A stretch of 64,000 nt of DNA from Runella sp. (GTDB lineage: Bacteria; Bacteroidota; Bacteroidia; Cytophagales; Spirosomataceae), in contig JALQYJ010000020.1 of the NCBI GenBank assembly GCA_023254175.1, positions 1 to 64,000 on the forward strand, given 5' to 3'. The position numbers and the translations under genes are program-made. This document shows, piece by piece, positions 17,259-25,769 of this stretch. The notes under the pieces were generated by a model that saw only the letters and a list, made by a program, of their open reading frames with translations, did no database searches and was not told the origin of the DNA. Position 1 is the first letter of the stretch. Every line of letters begins with the position of its first letter.

Positions 17259-17954
17259 TTAAGCTTTAAAAAGATAGCCAACTCCTTTGAGAGTAATGAT
17301 TTCGAGGGTAGAGTCATCGCGAAAGTAGTCGCGGAGGCGGGTGATGTAGACGTCGAGGTTGCGCGAATTAAAAAAGGAGTCGTCGCCCCAAACGCCCAAA
17401 AGAATGTCACGACGTTGTACGGTAAAGTTGAGATTTTTGGCCAAAATGGAAAGTAACTCGGTTTCGCGGTGGGAAAGTTTGCGAACGTTTCCAGCTTGGT
17501 GGAGTTCGTATCGGTGAGGCAAAAATTGGTACTGACCGAGTACGATGGCTTGATTGGGAGCAGAAGCCGTAGGAGTACTGGTTTTTTGTTGAGTAAGGAA
17601 AAGTAAATTTTGGATACGGACAATGAGTTCTTCCATACTGAATGGTTTTCGGATAAAATCATTGCCACCTACTTGAAAGCCCTTCAAAACGTCTTCGGTT
17701 TGGGTTTTGGCCGTCAAAAAAATAATGGGCATTTCAGGTTGTAACTGCCGAATATCCTGCGCTAATGCGTATCCGTCGCGATAAGGTAGCATAATGTCGA
17801 ATACACAAATGGTCGGACGAAAGGACTTAAATTGGGCAATAACCCCGCTTCCATCGGCAACCATACAGACCTCAAACCCGCGACTTTCGAGGCTTTCTTT
17901 TACAATTTTTCCTAAAAATAGTTCGTCTTCGACGTAGAGAATTTTGGTTGACAT
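17259..17954 (-). CDS. OmpR/PhoB-family response regulator
   Basis: A 231-residue two-component regulator. The receiver domain (1-120) has the acidic pocket ED (9-10), the phospho-acceptor D53 in VFDIMLPYRDGY and the conserved Lys in IRKPFSMEEL. The C-terminal winged helix (about 130-231) contains LSHRETELLSILAKN and the GDDSFFNSRNLDVYITRLR recognition segment. It starts 3 bases after the histidine kinase stop, so kinase and regulator are one translational unit. Being the last gene of the receptor/GLPGLI/kinase operon, it probably controls that operon. Confidence 0.94.
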   Translation of the reverse strand: MSTKILYVEDELFLGKIVKESLESRGFEVCMVADGSGVIAQFKSFRPTICVFDIMLPYRDGYALAQDIRQLQPEMPIIFLTAKTQTEDVLKGFQVGGNDFIRKPFSMEELIVRIQNLLFLTQQKTSTPTASAPNQAIVLGQYQFLPHRYELHQAGNVRKLSHRETELLSILAKNLNFTVQRRDILLGVWGDDSFFNSRNLDVYITRLRDYFRDDSTLEIITLKGVGYLFKA

Positions 17955-17957
17955 AGC

Positions 17958-19796
17958 TTACGCTTTGGGTAATGTAATGGTAAATGTACTGCCTTTTCCT
18001 GCTTCACTTTCTACAGAAATAGTTCCTTGATGCTGTTGTATCACCGAAGCAACGTAATTGAGCCCCAAACCGTAGCCTTTGACATTGTGGGTGTCGCCCG
18101 TCGGCACGCGGAAAAATTTATCGAAAACACGGGTTTGGTATTCAGCAGAGATGCCAATACCTTCATCGCTGACGGTGAGTGTAAACTGGGTTGGTGTTTC
18201 GGATAATTGCAGTATGATTTTAGGGGTATTTTCGCTGTATTTCAGGGCGTTGTCTAATAAATTGTAAATGACATTAGTCAAATGAACGCGGTCGGCCATG
18301 AGCAAAAAGTCGCTGCCTTGGGTTGTAAACTGCACGTTGGCTCGAAACTTCTCAAATTGAATTTTCATGGATTGAAGCACCTGATTGACCAGTTGAACGG
18401 TATCCAACTCCTCTTGGTTTAGCTGCAAACCTTGTTGTTCAAAGGTGGCCATTTTTAGTACTTTATCTACCAAAAGCGTCAGCCTACTAAGCTCATTTTT
18501 AGAGATTTTGAGGTATTCTTGGGTTAATTTTGGGTTTTGGGCGGCTCCAAAATTTTGCAATGCTTCGATGGCGACGCTCACCGTGGCAATGGGTGTTTTT
18601 AGCTCGTGCGTCATGTTGCTGATAAAATCATTTTTCAGTTCGGTCAATCGGCGTTGCTGCTGCAAGTTTTGGTAAATAGCTCCAAAAGCTAAGCCCGTGA
18701 TGGCTAACAGAAGGAGCGAGAATAGACTTTGTGGAATGATTTTTTTTAATAAATATCCTTGATAATCAGCAAAAACAGCGCGATAGATACTTCCCATCGA
18801 CAGGGCTGTTTTTACGGCCGACGTAGCGAGAGAGGCGAGCGAATCGGAGGTAGCCGTGGTATCGGTTGTGTTTTTACGAATGACTTCAAACGTCAAAGGA
18901 AGGTACACTTGCCGAATTTGACGGCCATAGACTTTCTTGATATCGTTGAGTTGGAGAGAATCTTGGTCGAGACGAATGACGAACTGTTTTTCAGAGGTAG
19001 TTGTATTTTTAACGGTAGTGCTTCCCAGTTCGTGGGTTTTGTTTTCGGTATTAGTTTTCTGAATTGATATTTTGATGTTTCCGATTTGCTTAAAATTGGA
19101 AAGTTGGCGAATACTATCTTTTGGAACATTGAGACGAATAAACGCCCTTGCGACTTTTCTCACCATGTCTTGGAGGGTATCTGTTTTTGGCAAAGAACGC
19201 ACAAACATAATGTCCGACTTCCCTGCCACAGTAGAGTCTTGAACAGTCATGGTGGTAATCGTAATATTTCCAACTTGATTGACTCGAATAGCGCGTATGT
19301 CCTTCGGTTTAGTATTCATCAAAATTTCATGAAACTTATCTTTTGTAAAAACACTACTGTCTTTGAGTTGAGGAGCACTGAGATGGGAGGTATAATGGTA
19401 AACAAAAGTGCTGCTGTCTTTAATCGTTTTATTAGATTTAACGACAGGATGGGAGGGTTTTAGAAAAGTAAGGTTTTCTACGGTAGGGGAGTATTTTAGA
19501 GTCGTTTTAGAAATAAGCTTTTTGGGGGTAGTCTTTTTTGTAGTAGTTGGAGCTTTGATAGAGTTAATAGGCGCAGAAAGTTTCTGCTGAATGACCGAAT
19601 CCTCCATACTTTGAATGGTGGTTCGGAAGAGAATGTCGGTTTCTTTTTGGAGAATACTTTTTTGCTCTTGGTATTCTTTACGCAACCAAAATACCAGAAA
19701 AGCCGCTAGTAATAGCATACTAGCGACCATAAGCAACCCTTCTGTGGGGGTAGCGTACGACCCCGACGGTAACGTATTTTTCGTGCCTTTACCCAT
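17958..19796 (-). CDS. Membrane sensor histidine kinase
   Basis: A 612-residue kinase. Hydrophobic segments at about 20-38 and 355-375 frame a long periplasmic region (40-354) rich in Thr, Lys and Ser, with no domain I recognise. The dimerisation and phospho-acceptor helix has H397 in NMTHELKTPIATV. The ATP-binding domain shows the N box NLLDNALKYS, the DEGIGI G1 box and the GYGLGLNYV G2 box. The regulator gene follows after 3 bases and the GLPGLI gene precedes it by 36. The large and unusual sensor part suggests an envelope cue, perhaps the cargo or state of the adjacent receptor. Confidence 0.93.
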   Translation of the reverse strand: MGKGTKNTLPSGSYATPTEGLLMVASMLLLAAFLVFWLRKEYQEQKSILQKETDILFRTTIQSMEDSVIQQKLSAPINSIKAPTTTKKTTPKKLISKTTLKYSPTVENLTFLKPSHPVVKSNKTIKDSSTFVYHYTSHLSAPQLKDSSVFTKDKFHEILMNTKPKDIRAIRVNQVGNITITTMTVQDSTVAGKSDIMFVRSLPKTDTLQDMVRKVARAFIRLNVPKDSIRQLSNFKQIGNIKISIQKTNTENKTHELGSTTVKNTTTSEKQFVIRLDQDSLQLNDIKKVYGRQIRQVYLPLTFEVIRKNTTDTTATSDSLASLATSAVKTALSMGSIYRAVFADYQGYLLKKIIPQSLFSLLLLAITGLAFGAIYQNLQQQRRLTELKNDFISNMTHELKTPIATVSVAIEALQNFGAAQNPKLTQEYLKISKNELSRLTLLVDKVLKMATFEQQGLQLNQEELDTVQLVNQVLQSMKIQFEKFRANVQFTTQGSDFLLMADRVHLTNVIYNLLDNALKYSENTPKIILQLSETPTQFTLTVSDEGIGISAEYQTRVFDKFFRVPTGDTHNVKGYGLGLNYVASVIQQHQGTISVESEAGKGSTFTITLPKA

Positions 19797-19832
19797 TTTT
19801 GCCTACTTGTCTCTTGTTGGAGCGGGAGCTTT

Positions 19833-20573
19833 TCAATTTCGAATAATTCGAATACCTCCTCCCGAAGCGCCCATTTCTTTCATGTATTCATCCCGCTTCT
19901 TGTTAAACTCGGCATTGGTAATTTTCTTGCCGCCCGATGGCGTTTTTAAGTCGTTACCTGTGAGGCTTTTGAAGTCAATTTTGGTGGTTTGGTACACCAT
20001 GTCACCATCGTTGACATCAACTTCCAAAATTAAGCCAGGAAGTCCACCAAAACCAGCGGGGCCACTTGGAACGGGTATCGCTTCCGTAAACCATGCTACA
20101 ATCGGCTGATTGTTAGCTTTGTTAATCATTGTCGCTTTCATGCAATCGTAGTTCTGGATTTTCTTGGTTTCACCCGTCAATTTCCAGGGCATTCGTTTGA
20201 GGGTATCTTCTACCAAAAACTTTTGCCCAGCCAATTCACGAATTTCAACGTTTTTTTGCAAATCATAATTGCGGTAGGTCTCATTTTGAGGAACCCGAAT
20301 CACCATCCGAACGGTATTGCCATTGCCGTCGCTATTGTCTGATTCTTCGTTGGCTGGTTGTTCGGCGGCTTTGTAAAGGGATTCGCTGCCTCTAAAACTA
20401 AGCTGCATTTTGTTGGTACGAAACTCAGGAATCATCGCTTTCATCGACTCGTCTTGGAGGCGTTTGTGCATGTTGATTTTTTGGTCGTACGACACTATTC
20501 CTTCATTGTGCTGGGCTGTGGCGGTCACAAACGGACTCACCGCCAAAAGAAATAATAAGAGTTGTTTTTTCAT
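19833..20573 (-). CDS. GLPGLI family protein
   Basis: A 246-residue exported protein (signal peptide 1-20, ending TATAQ) that carries the family hexapeptide GLPGLI in FGGLPGLILEVDVNDGD. The family is restricted to Bacteroidota and its biochemical role is unknown; it commonly sits beside outer-membrane beta-barrel receptors, as here. The protein ends GASGGGIRIIRN, closely paralleling the receptor's C-terminus SGGIRVIQQG. The gap to the receptor gene is 101 bases and holds a palindromic repeat. Confidence 0.92.
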   Translation of the reverse strand: MKKQLLLFLLAVSPFVTATAQHNEGIVSYDQKINMHKRLQDESMKAMIPEFRTNKMQLSFRGSESLYKAAEQPANEESDNSDGNGNTVRMVIRVPQNETYRNYDLQKNVEIRELAGQKFLVEDTLKRMPWKLTGETKKIQNYDCMKATMINKANNQPIVAWFTEAIPVPSGPAGFGGLPGLILEVDVNDGDMVYQTTKIDFKSLTGNDLKTPSGGKKITNAEFNKKRDEYMKEMGASGGGIRIIRN

Positions 20574-20633
20574 TGGGTTTGATGGTTAAAGTTGATTATT
20601 CGTTTTAATGTCGAATTGGGAATTGTTGTACAC

Positions 20634-20655
20634 TCGGGTTGTGGGCAACCCTCAG
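20634..20655 (-). repeat. Palindromic intergenic repeat, copy 2
   Basis: The minus strand reads CTGAGGGTTGCCCACAACCC followed by GA, differing from copy 1 (8795-8816) by one base in the loop. It lies between the receptor and GLPGLI genes. Confidence 0.6.
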
Positions 20656-20674
20656 CATGGATTTGACACTCTCT

Positions 20675-23470
20675 CTATCCTTGCTGAATCACTCGAATAC
20701 CACCCGAAGGCGCGCCTCCTAACAAGTTTTTGAGGCTGTAAGTGAAACTGACCAAGTAGTAGCGTCCGAGCGAACGAATGCGCTCGTCTTGAACAAAATT
20801 CGCCTGCGCCGTTCGGTTGATGCTCACGTTGCGATTGAGCATATCTACGACCGAAAACTTAAGCTCACCCCGTTTGTTCTTCAAGAAAAACTGCGAGATA
20901 GAGGCGTTCCAAATGGGTACTTTTTGGTTGAAGGATGATCCCGCAAAGTTATAAATGCTATAGTCGAGCGACGAGCTTAGGTTGAGCGATTTGGTGAGCT
21001 TAAAATTTCCTTCTACGTCGTAGCGCTGGTTGACAAACGATTGGTTTAGAGCGCTATTGAGCGAGTAGGCGGTTTGGTTGTATGTGATACTTCCGCTGCT
21101 CGAAATGTCAAAAAACTCTTTAAAGCGGTATTCCAAACGGAGGGTGTTACGACTTTCGAGGCGGCGCGTGCGATTATCGATGTCGTTGATGGGAGTTATG
21201 CCACGATTGAGGAGCAAATTGGTGCTAAAATTCACCCGCGTATTGAGCACTTTAATCCGAAACCCTTTCGATAAGTTAGCGTTGAAGGTGTAGTCGTCTT
21301 TGACATTGACGGGGCGGTAAGTTCGGACCAAGTTGACGTCTACTTGCTGGGCATTAGTAATGCGGTTGGCGGTGTAGGTAAAATTGGCAAACGCAAAGAA
21401 GTTGCTAAAGTTTAACTGGTTGAAATTGAAAAAGTTGAGATTCACCCGATGGTTGTATTCAGGACGCAAATTAGGGTTTCCTATGACAATGTTAAGCGGG
21501 TCGCTGTTATCGACAATTGGTGAAAGTTGCTGAATGCTAGGCTCACGCACGTCGGCATCATAGGTGAGGTTGAGATTACGACTGGTTGAAAAATTATATT
21601 GGTAACGGAGGTTTGGTAAAAGGTTCGTAAACGAGCGTTTGATTTGGGCATTTTGTAAAATCAACTCCCCATCCAAGGTCGATTGTTGTACGCTTAGCCC
21701 CGTCGAAAAGTTGTATTTTGTGCCGTTGAAACGCAGGTTAAAACCGCCTCGTTGATAGATAAAATCATTACGGAATTGATTACTCAACAGCGTATTAAAA
21801 CGAGGCGAGCGGCCGTCCCCATTGACGTCAAAAACTTGGCGATTAACGTCGCTTTGGGTCAAATTGAGGGCATAATTTACTTCCAAAAAGCGGCGTTTTC
21901 CCAAAGGCTCCGTGTAAGAAGCCGTCAGGCCATAACTTTGGCGTTCGTTGGTTTGCGTATTGGTTTGGCGCAGGGTATCCACGCGGTTTTTAGCTCCCGA
22001 AGGTGCATAGAACGAATTGACAGCTTGCAGGTTGCCGTTGCGGTCGCTTTGCTCTAGGCCGATGGTAAGGTTGGTAGAGAGCGTACGACCTTTTTTTGCA
22101 AACTTATGCCGCCACAATAACTCCGAGTTCAGACGGAAGGTATTGCCTTTGGAAAAAGATTGGCGAGTGCCCTCGTTTTCCAATAACCCATTGGCGTTGG
22201 TGGTATTGGCACTACTACCTGTGTTGGCACTATTTTGGGCGTAGTTGGCATTGTTTGTCCATTTGAGGGAGTTGAGGGAATCAATTTTATGGTCAATCGT
22301 CCAACTGGCACGGTGGGTGTTGTTGGTGGTATTTTGGGCGGTGTTCTGTTTCGATATAAAACTACCCGTAGGGAGGAAAGATTCTCTATTGGTTTCTCTG
22401 TCAATGAGTTGGTCGAGCTGGTTGTAGAAATAACTGCTTTGAAGCTCCGTTTTTTTGCTGAGCTGGTCGTTGTAATTGAGTCCTGCTCCACCCGATTTAA
22501 CAAAACCATTGTTACGGCCATTAAAATTGAGGGGAATGATGGCGTCGTCGTCGGAGTTAAATTGTAGTCGAATTCCTCCACCTGTCATCATTTTTTGGGC
22601 AGCCCCCGTGAAATTCATATAATCGTCGATGGAAAAACCTTGCTGATTGATGTTGTTGGCCATTCCCAAAAAGGAAAACTGACGTTTTTTACTAAATCGG
22701 TTGAGATTGGCTTTCACCGAATAGCGACTGTCGGGGCCTAAACCCGCCGTAGCCATCCCAAACATTCCTTTTTTCTTCTCTTCCTTTAGTGTCAGGTTGA
22801 TGGTTTTTTCGCGTTGGCCGTCGTCGATTCCCGTAAACTGCGATTGATCTGACTTGCGGTCATAGACTTGTACTTTGTCCACGGCGTCGGCGGGGAGGTT
22901 TTTAGTCGCCATTTTGGGATCACGGCCAAAAAACTCCTTGCCGTCTACGGTCACGCGGCGGACTTGTTGGCCTTGGGCTTTTACTGTTCCGTCGCGTTCG
23001 ACTTCTACCCCAGGAAGGCGTTTGAGTAAATCTTCCACAACGGCATTGGGTTGTACCTTAAACGACCCCGCATTGTATTCAATCGTATCTTGTTTGATTT
23101 TGACGGGGTCACGTTCTCCTTTCACCACCACCTCGTTGAGGTCTTTGGGAATGGGTAACATTTTAATAAAACCAAGGTCAAGTATTTCGCCTTTCTGGGG
23201 GGCAATGTTTTGCTGAACAGGCTGTAAGCCTATGTACGTTATTTTGAGAAAATAGGCTTCGTTTGCAAGGTTTTTAAACTCAAAAACCCCCGTACTTTGA
23301 GAGCGAGCAAAGGAAACCAACGACGTGTCTTTTCCGTCGAGGAGCATCACTGTAGCCCCGTCTAATGGTCGGTTGGCTGAGTCGCGCAAGGCGCCTTTGA
23401 TACTGATTCTTTGGGCAAAAGCAGCACTTGAAATCAGAACAAGTACTAAAGCATTTACATAGTTTTTCAT
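20675..23470 (-). CDS. Outer-membrane beta-barrel receptor with carboxypeptidase-regulatory-like domain
   Basis: A 931-residue TonB-dependent-receptor-like protein. I take the ATG at 23470 (MKNYVNALVLVL...), because the upstream in-frame start at 23497 would put nine extra residues before a perfect signal peptide and lies in a repeat. Residues 20-100 are a CarboxypepD_reg-like fold. A plug-like domain follows, containing LLKRLPGVEVERDG and VTVDGKEFFGRDPKMATKNL, and then a barrel of about 650 residues (outer-membrane beta-barrel type 3). These proteins take up peptides, metals or siderophores, but the ligand is not readable. It heads an operon with GLPGLI, kinase and regulator. Confidence 0.9.
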   Translation of the reverse strand: MKNYVNALVLVLISSAAFAQRISIKGALRDSANRPLDGATVMLLDGKDTSLVSFARSQSTGVFEFKNLANEAYFLKITYIGLQPVQQNIAPQKGEILDLGFIKMLPIPKDLNEVVVKGERDPVKIKQDTIEYNAGSFKVQPNAVVEDLLKRLPGVEVERDGTVKAQGQQVRRVTVDGKEFFGRDPKMATKNLPADAVDKVQVYDRKSDQSQFTGIDDGQREKTINLTLKEEKKKGMFGMATAGLGPDSRYSVKANLNRFSKKRQFSFLGMANNINQQGFSIDDYMNFTGAAQKMMTGGGIRLQFNSDDDAIIPLNFNGRNNGFVKSGGAGLNYNDQLSKKTELQSSYFYNQLDQLIDRETNRESFLPTGSFISKQNTAQNTTNNTHRASWTIDHKIDSLNSLKWTNNANYAQNSANTGSSANTTNANGLLENEGTRQSFSKGNTFRLNSELLWRHKFAKKGRTLSTNLTIGLEQSDRNGNLQAVNSFYAPSGAKNRVDTLRQTNTQTNERQSYGLTASYTEPLGKRRFLEVNYALNLTQSDVNRQVFDVNGDGRSPRFNTLLSNQFRNDFIYQRGGFNLRFNGTKYNFSTGLSVQQSTLDGELILQNAQIKRSFTNLLPNLRYQYNFSTSRNLNLTYDADVREPSIQQLSPIVDNSDPLNIVIGNPNLRPEYNHRVNLNFFNFNQLNFSNFFAFANFTYTANRITNAQQVDVNLVRTYRPVNVKDDYTFNANLSKGFRIKVLNTRVNFSTNLLLNRGITPINDIDNRTRRLESRNTLRLEYRFKEFFDISSSGSITYNQTAYSLNSALNQSFVNQRYDVEGNFKLTKSLNLSSSLDYSIYNFAGSSFNQKVPIWNASISQFFLKNKRGELKFSVVDMLNRNVSINRTAQANFVQDERIRSLGRYYLVSFTYSLKNLLGGAPSGGIRVIQQG

Positions 23471-23481
23471 ATAAAATAGCT

Positions 23482-23503
23482 GAGCAACCCTCAGCACGGA
23501 TTA
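23482..23503 (-). repeat. Palindromic intergenic repeat, copy 3 (shorter)
   Basis: The minus strand reads TAATCCGTGCTGAGGGTTGC followed by TC, which shares GCTGAGGGTTGC with copies 1 and 2. Here the fold is GCTGAG-GGTTG-CTCAGC, a perfect 6-bp stem. It lies just upstream of the receptor start codon, so it would be in the mRNA leader. Confidence 0.5.
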
Positions 23504-23644
23504 TAAAAAATAGCTGTTGGGTGAATGGTAATTTTTAAAATTCATGGCTGTAAGGATTTTGATGGGACAAAGCTAGGGCAGTATGCGGAAGAAGTAGGTT
23601 AAAGGCCGTTGAAAGAATGTTAATTAAGGTTAAAGCCAAATTCC

Positions 23645-23652
23645 TATCTTTG
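23645..23652 (+). promoter_or_regulatory. -7 element of the aminotransferase gene
   Basis: TATCTTTG is a perfect Bacteroidota -7 box (TAnnTTTG), ending 28 bases before the ATG at 23681. No good TTTG is seen at the -33 spacing, so the promoter call is partial. Confidence 0.45.
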
Positions 23653-23680
23653 TGAATCCTCATCTTATCCTCTAAAAACC

Positions 23681-24505
23681 ATGCATTGTTACTTCAACGG
23701 CGCTATCATGCCTGCCGAGCAGGCTTCTGTCAAAATCAACGATTTGGGACTGTTGCGCGGCTACGGTCTTTTTGATTATTTCCGTACCTACAACGGTGTT
23801 CCTTTTCAGTGGGACGGATACTGGGCGCGTTTTGTCAGCTCGGCGGAGGTATTACACTTGGGCGTGCCATTGTCCCAAGCCCAAACGTCCGAAATTTTGA
23901 CAGAACTCCATCGCTTATCGGGACAACCCGACGTTGCGTTTCGCTTTGTGCTGACGGGCGGTTATTCACCTGATAGCGTGAGTGTTATTGAGCCTAATTG
24001 GGTGATTATTGCCGAAAATTTACCCAAAGATAATCCAGAAGGACGGGTACGGGGTATCAAGGTACTTCCCTTTGAATTTGTGCGTGATTTGCCTGAGCTT
24101 AAAAGCACCAATTACCTGCATATGATTCGCTTGGCGGCCGAGATGAAGTCGCAAGGAGCGGCGGATTTGCTTTACTACAAAGACGGAGAAGTAAGTGAGT
24201 TGACGCGCAGTAACTTCTTTATTTTCAAGGGAGATACGTTGGTGACGGCCGATAAAAATATCCTGCACGGCATCACGCGCAAGGTGGTACTTGAGCTTGC
24301 CCAAAAAGAGTTTAAGGTAGAGATTCGCCCGTTGTTGGTATCGGAGTTGGAAGAGGCCGATGAGGCCTTCACGACGAGCACGACCAAATGGGTTATGCCT
24401 GTGGTACAAATTGGGCGCCAGATAGTGGGCGAGGGCAAACCTGGGTCACGTACGCTCAAACTACTAGCTCAGTTTGAAGCATTGGTCAACGGCTACGGGA
24501 AATAA
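23681..24505 (+). CDS. Aminotransferase class IV protein
   Basis: A 274-residue fold-type IV PLP enzyme, a group that includes branched-chain aminotransferase, D-alanine aminotransferase and aminodeoxychorismate lyase. The PLP lysine is K141 in PELKSTNYL, and the cofactor-binding ELTRSNFF block follows at 173-180. The N-terminal INDLGLLRGYGLFDYFRTY is the usual first strand-helix. Its length suits D-amino-acid aminotransferase or aminodeoxychorismate lyase better than BCAT. The reaction cannot be fixed without substrate-pocket comparison. It stands alone, followed by the cupin gene 69 bases later. Confidence 0.85.
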   Translation: MHCYFNGAIMPAEQASVKINDLGLLRGYGLFDYFRTYNGVPFQWDGYWARFVSSAEVLHLGVPLSQAQTSEILTELHRLSGQPDVAFRFVLTGGYSPDSVSVIEPNWVIIAENLPKDNPEGRVRGIKVLPFEFVRDLPELKSTNYLHMIRLAAEMKSQGAADLLYYKDGEVSELTRSNFFIFKGDTLVTADKNILHGITRKVVLELAQKEFKVEIRPLLVSELEEADEAFTTSTTKWVMPVVQIGRQIVGEGKPGSRTLKLLAQFEALVNGYGK

Positions 24506-24515
24506 TCGATTTCTT

Positions 24516-24540
24516 CACGCAGAGACGCGGAGTCGCAGAT
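24516..24540 (+). repeat. CNCRGAG-type short-period intergenic repeat
   Basis: CACGCAGAGACGCGGAGTCG followed by CAGAT is three imperfect 7-8 base steps of the form CGCRGAG. A similar motif (CCACGGAGTAGCACAGAG) occurs in the hairpin at 38027-38100. It looks like a scrap of a dispersed short-period repeat. Confidence 0.4.
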
Positions 24541-24574
24541 TTTGTATCTTAGCGTTCAATCAAATTTGTATGTA

Positions 24575-25075
24575 ATGAAATTAGCGAGTTATTGGATTGA
24601 AAAGTACAACATGTTGTCACATCCCGAAGGCGGTTTTTTTGCCGAAACCTACCGTTCAGCAGAAGTAATTTCACAAGCGGCATTGCCTCCCCGTTTTAGA
24701 GGCGACCGCAGCTTCAGTACGGGCATTTATTTTTTGCTCGAAAACCACCATTTTTCGACGTTGCACCGCATTCAGGCCGACGAAATGTGGCATTTTTATG
24801 CAGGAGGCCCGCTGGATGTGTACGTCATTTACCCCGACGGACGCTTGGAAATCATTCAATTAGGCGATAACCCCGACGCGGGCGAAGTGTTTCAGGCCGT
24901 AGTACCTGCGGGAACGTGGTTTGGTTCCAAACCCAAGGCCCAAAGCGCGTATTCGTTGGTAGGGTGTACGGTGGCACCTGGTTTCGACTTTGCTGATTTT
25001 GAGTTGGGAGAACGTTCGCAATTGTTGGCGCTTTTTCCCCAACACCAAGACGTAATTCACTTACTGACACACTAG
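24575..25075 (+). CDS. Cupin, DUF985 family
   Basis: A 166-residue small cupin. The start is taken at the ATG at 24575 (MKLASYWIEKYNM...); the longer frame from TTG at 24542 adds residues unlike the family. Family blocks are LSHPEGGFFAETYRS near the N-terminus, STGIYFLLENHHFSTLHRIQ, and EMWHFYAGGPLDVYVIYPDG, whose His and Glu would hold a metal. The centre has PAGTWFGSKPK. The function of DUF985 cupins is largely unknown. Its 3' end overlaps the oppositely oriented ABC ATPase gene by four bases. Confidence 0.88.
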   Translation: MKLASYWIEKYNMLSHPEGGFFAETYRSAEVISQAALPPRFRGDRSFSTGIYFLLENHHFSTLHRIQADEMWHFYAGGPLDVYVIYPDGRLEIIQLGDNPDAGEVFQAVVPAGTWFGSKPKAQSAYSLVGCTVAPGFDFADFELGERSQLLALFPQHQDVIHLLTH

Positions 25076-25746
25076 TGCCGAATGATGCGCCCGTCCGACA
25101 TTTCGATGATGCGGTCGCTTCCGTTGGCAAAGTCAGGGTCGTGAGTGACGGTGATGATGGTTTGTCCGTTTTCGTGAGAAATTTGGCGAAAAATATCAAA
25201 AACCAGTCCCGAATTGGCTTTGTCGAGGTTGCCCGTTGGTTCATCGCCCATGATGATGGTGGGGTCGTTGATGAGCGCCCGTGCAATGGCCACCCGCTGC
25301 TGCTGTCCTCCCGAAAGTTTGGAAGACTGCTTGCGGGTGTGTTCGACCATGTTGACAAGCCGTAATTTTTCGTAGGCTCTTTCCTCAATCTCTTTGTTGG
25401 AATATTTTCCCAATTTCAGCGCGGGCAACATCACGTTTTGCAAAACCGTAAACTCGGGCAGCAAAAAGTGAAATTGAAAAACAAAGCCTAAATGTTCGTT
25501 GCGAAAAGCGGCTAGGGTGTCTTGCGGCAATCCCGTAAGGCGTTGGCCGTTTACTTCGAGCGTTCCTTCGTAGTCAGTATCCATGGTCGAAAGGATGTAC
25601 AAAAGCGTAGATTTTCCACAACCCGACTTGCCAATGATGGATAAAAATTCGCCTTTCTTTACCTCAAAATTCACGTCTTGCAACACCTGAAATTTTTCAG
25701 GTTCAAAGAAGTATTTGTTAATATGAGAAGCACTGAGGACGTTCAT
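25072..25746 (-). CDS. ABC transporter ATP-binding protein (MacB/LolD type)
   Basis: A 224-residue ATPase subunit. Walker A is GKSGCGKST (39-47), the Q-loop region is [11 protein letters not shown], the signature is LSGGQQQ (from 144), and Walker B with the catalytic Glu is IIMGDEP. Sequence and length fit the MacB/LolD/FtsE branch that powers extracytoplasmic work instead of import. It is the last of a four-gene set: TolC, adaptor, permease, ATPase, transcribed leftward, with 23 bases after the permease. Confidence 0.93.
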   Translation of the reverse strand: MNVLSASHINKYFFEPEKFQVLQDVNFEVKKGEFLSIIGKSGCGKSTLLYILSTMDTDYEGTLEVNGQRLTGLPQDTLAAFRNEHLGFVFQFHFLLPEFTVLQNVMLPALKLGKYSNKEIEERAYEKLRLVNMVEHTRKQSSKLSGGQQQRVAIARALINDPTIIMGDEPTGNLDKANSGLVFDIFRQISHENGQTIITVTHDPDFANGSDRIIEMSDGRIIRH

Positions 25747-25769
25747 AGTAATAGGGTTTGAAGAACTTT

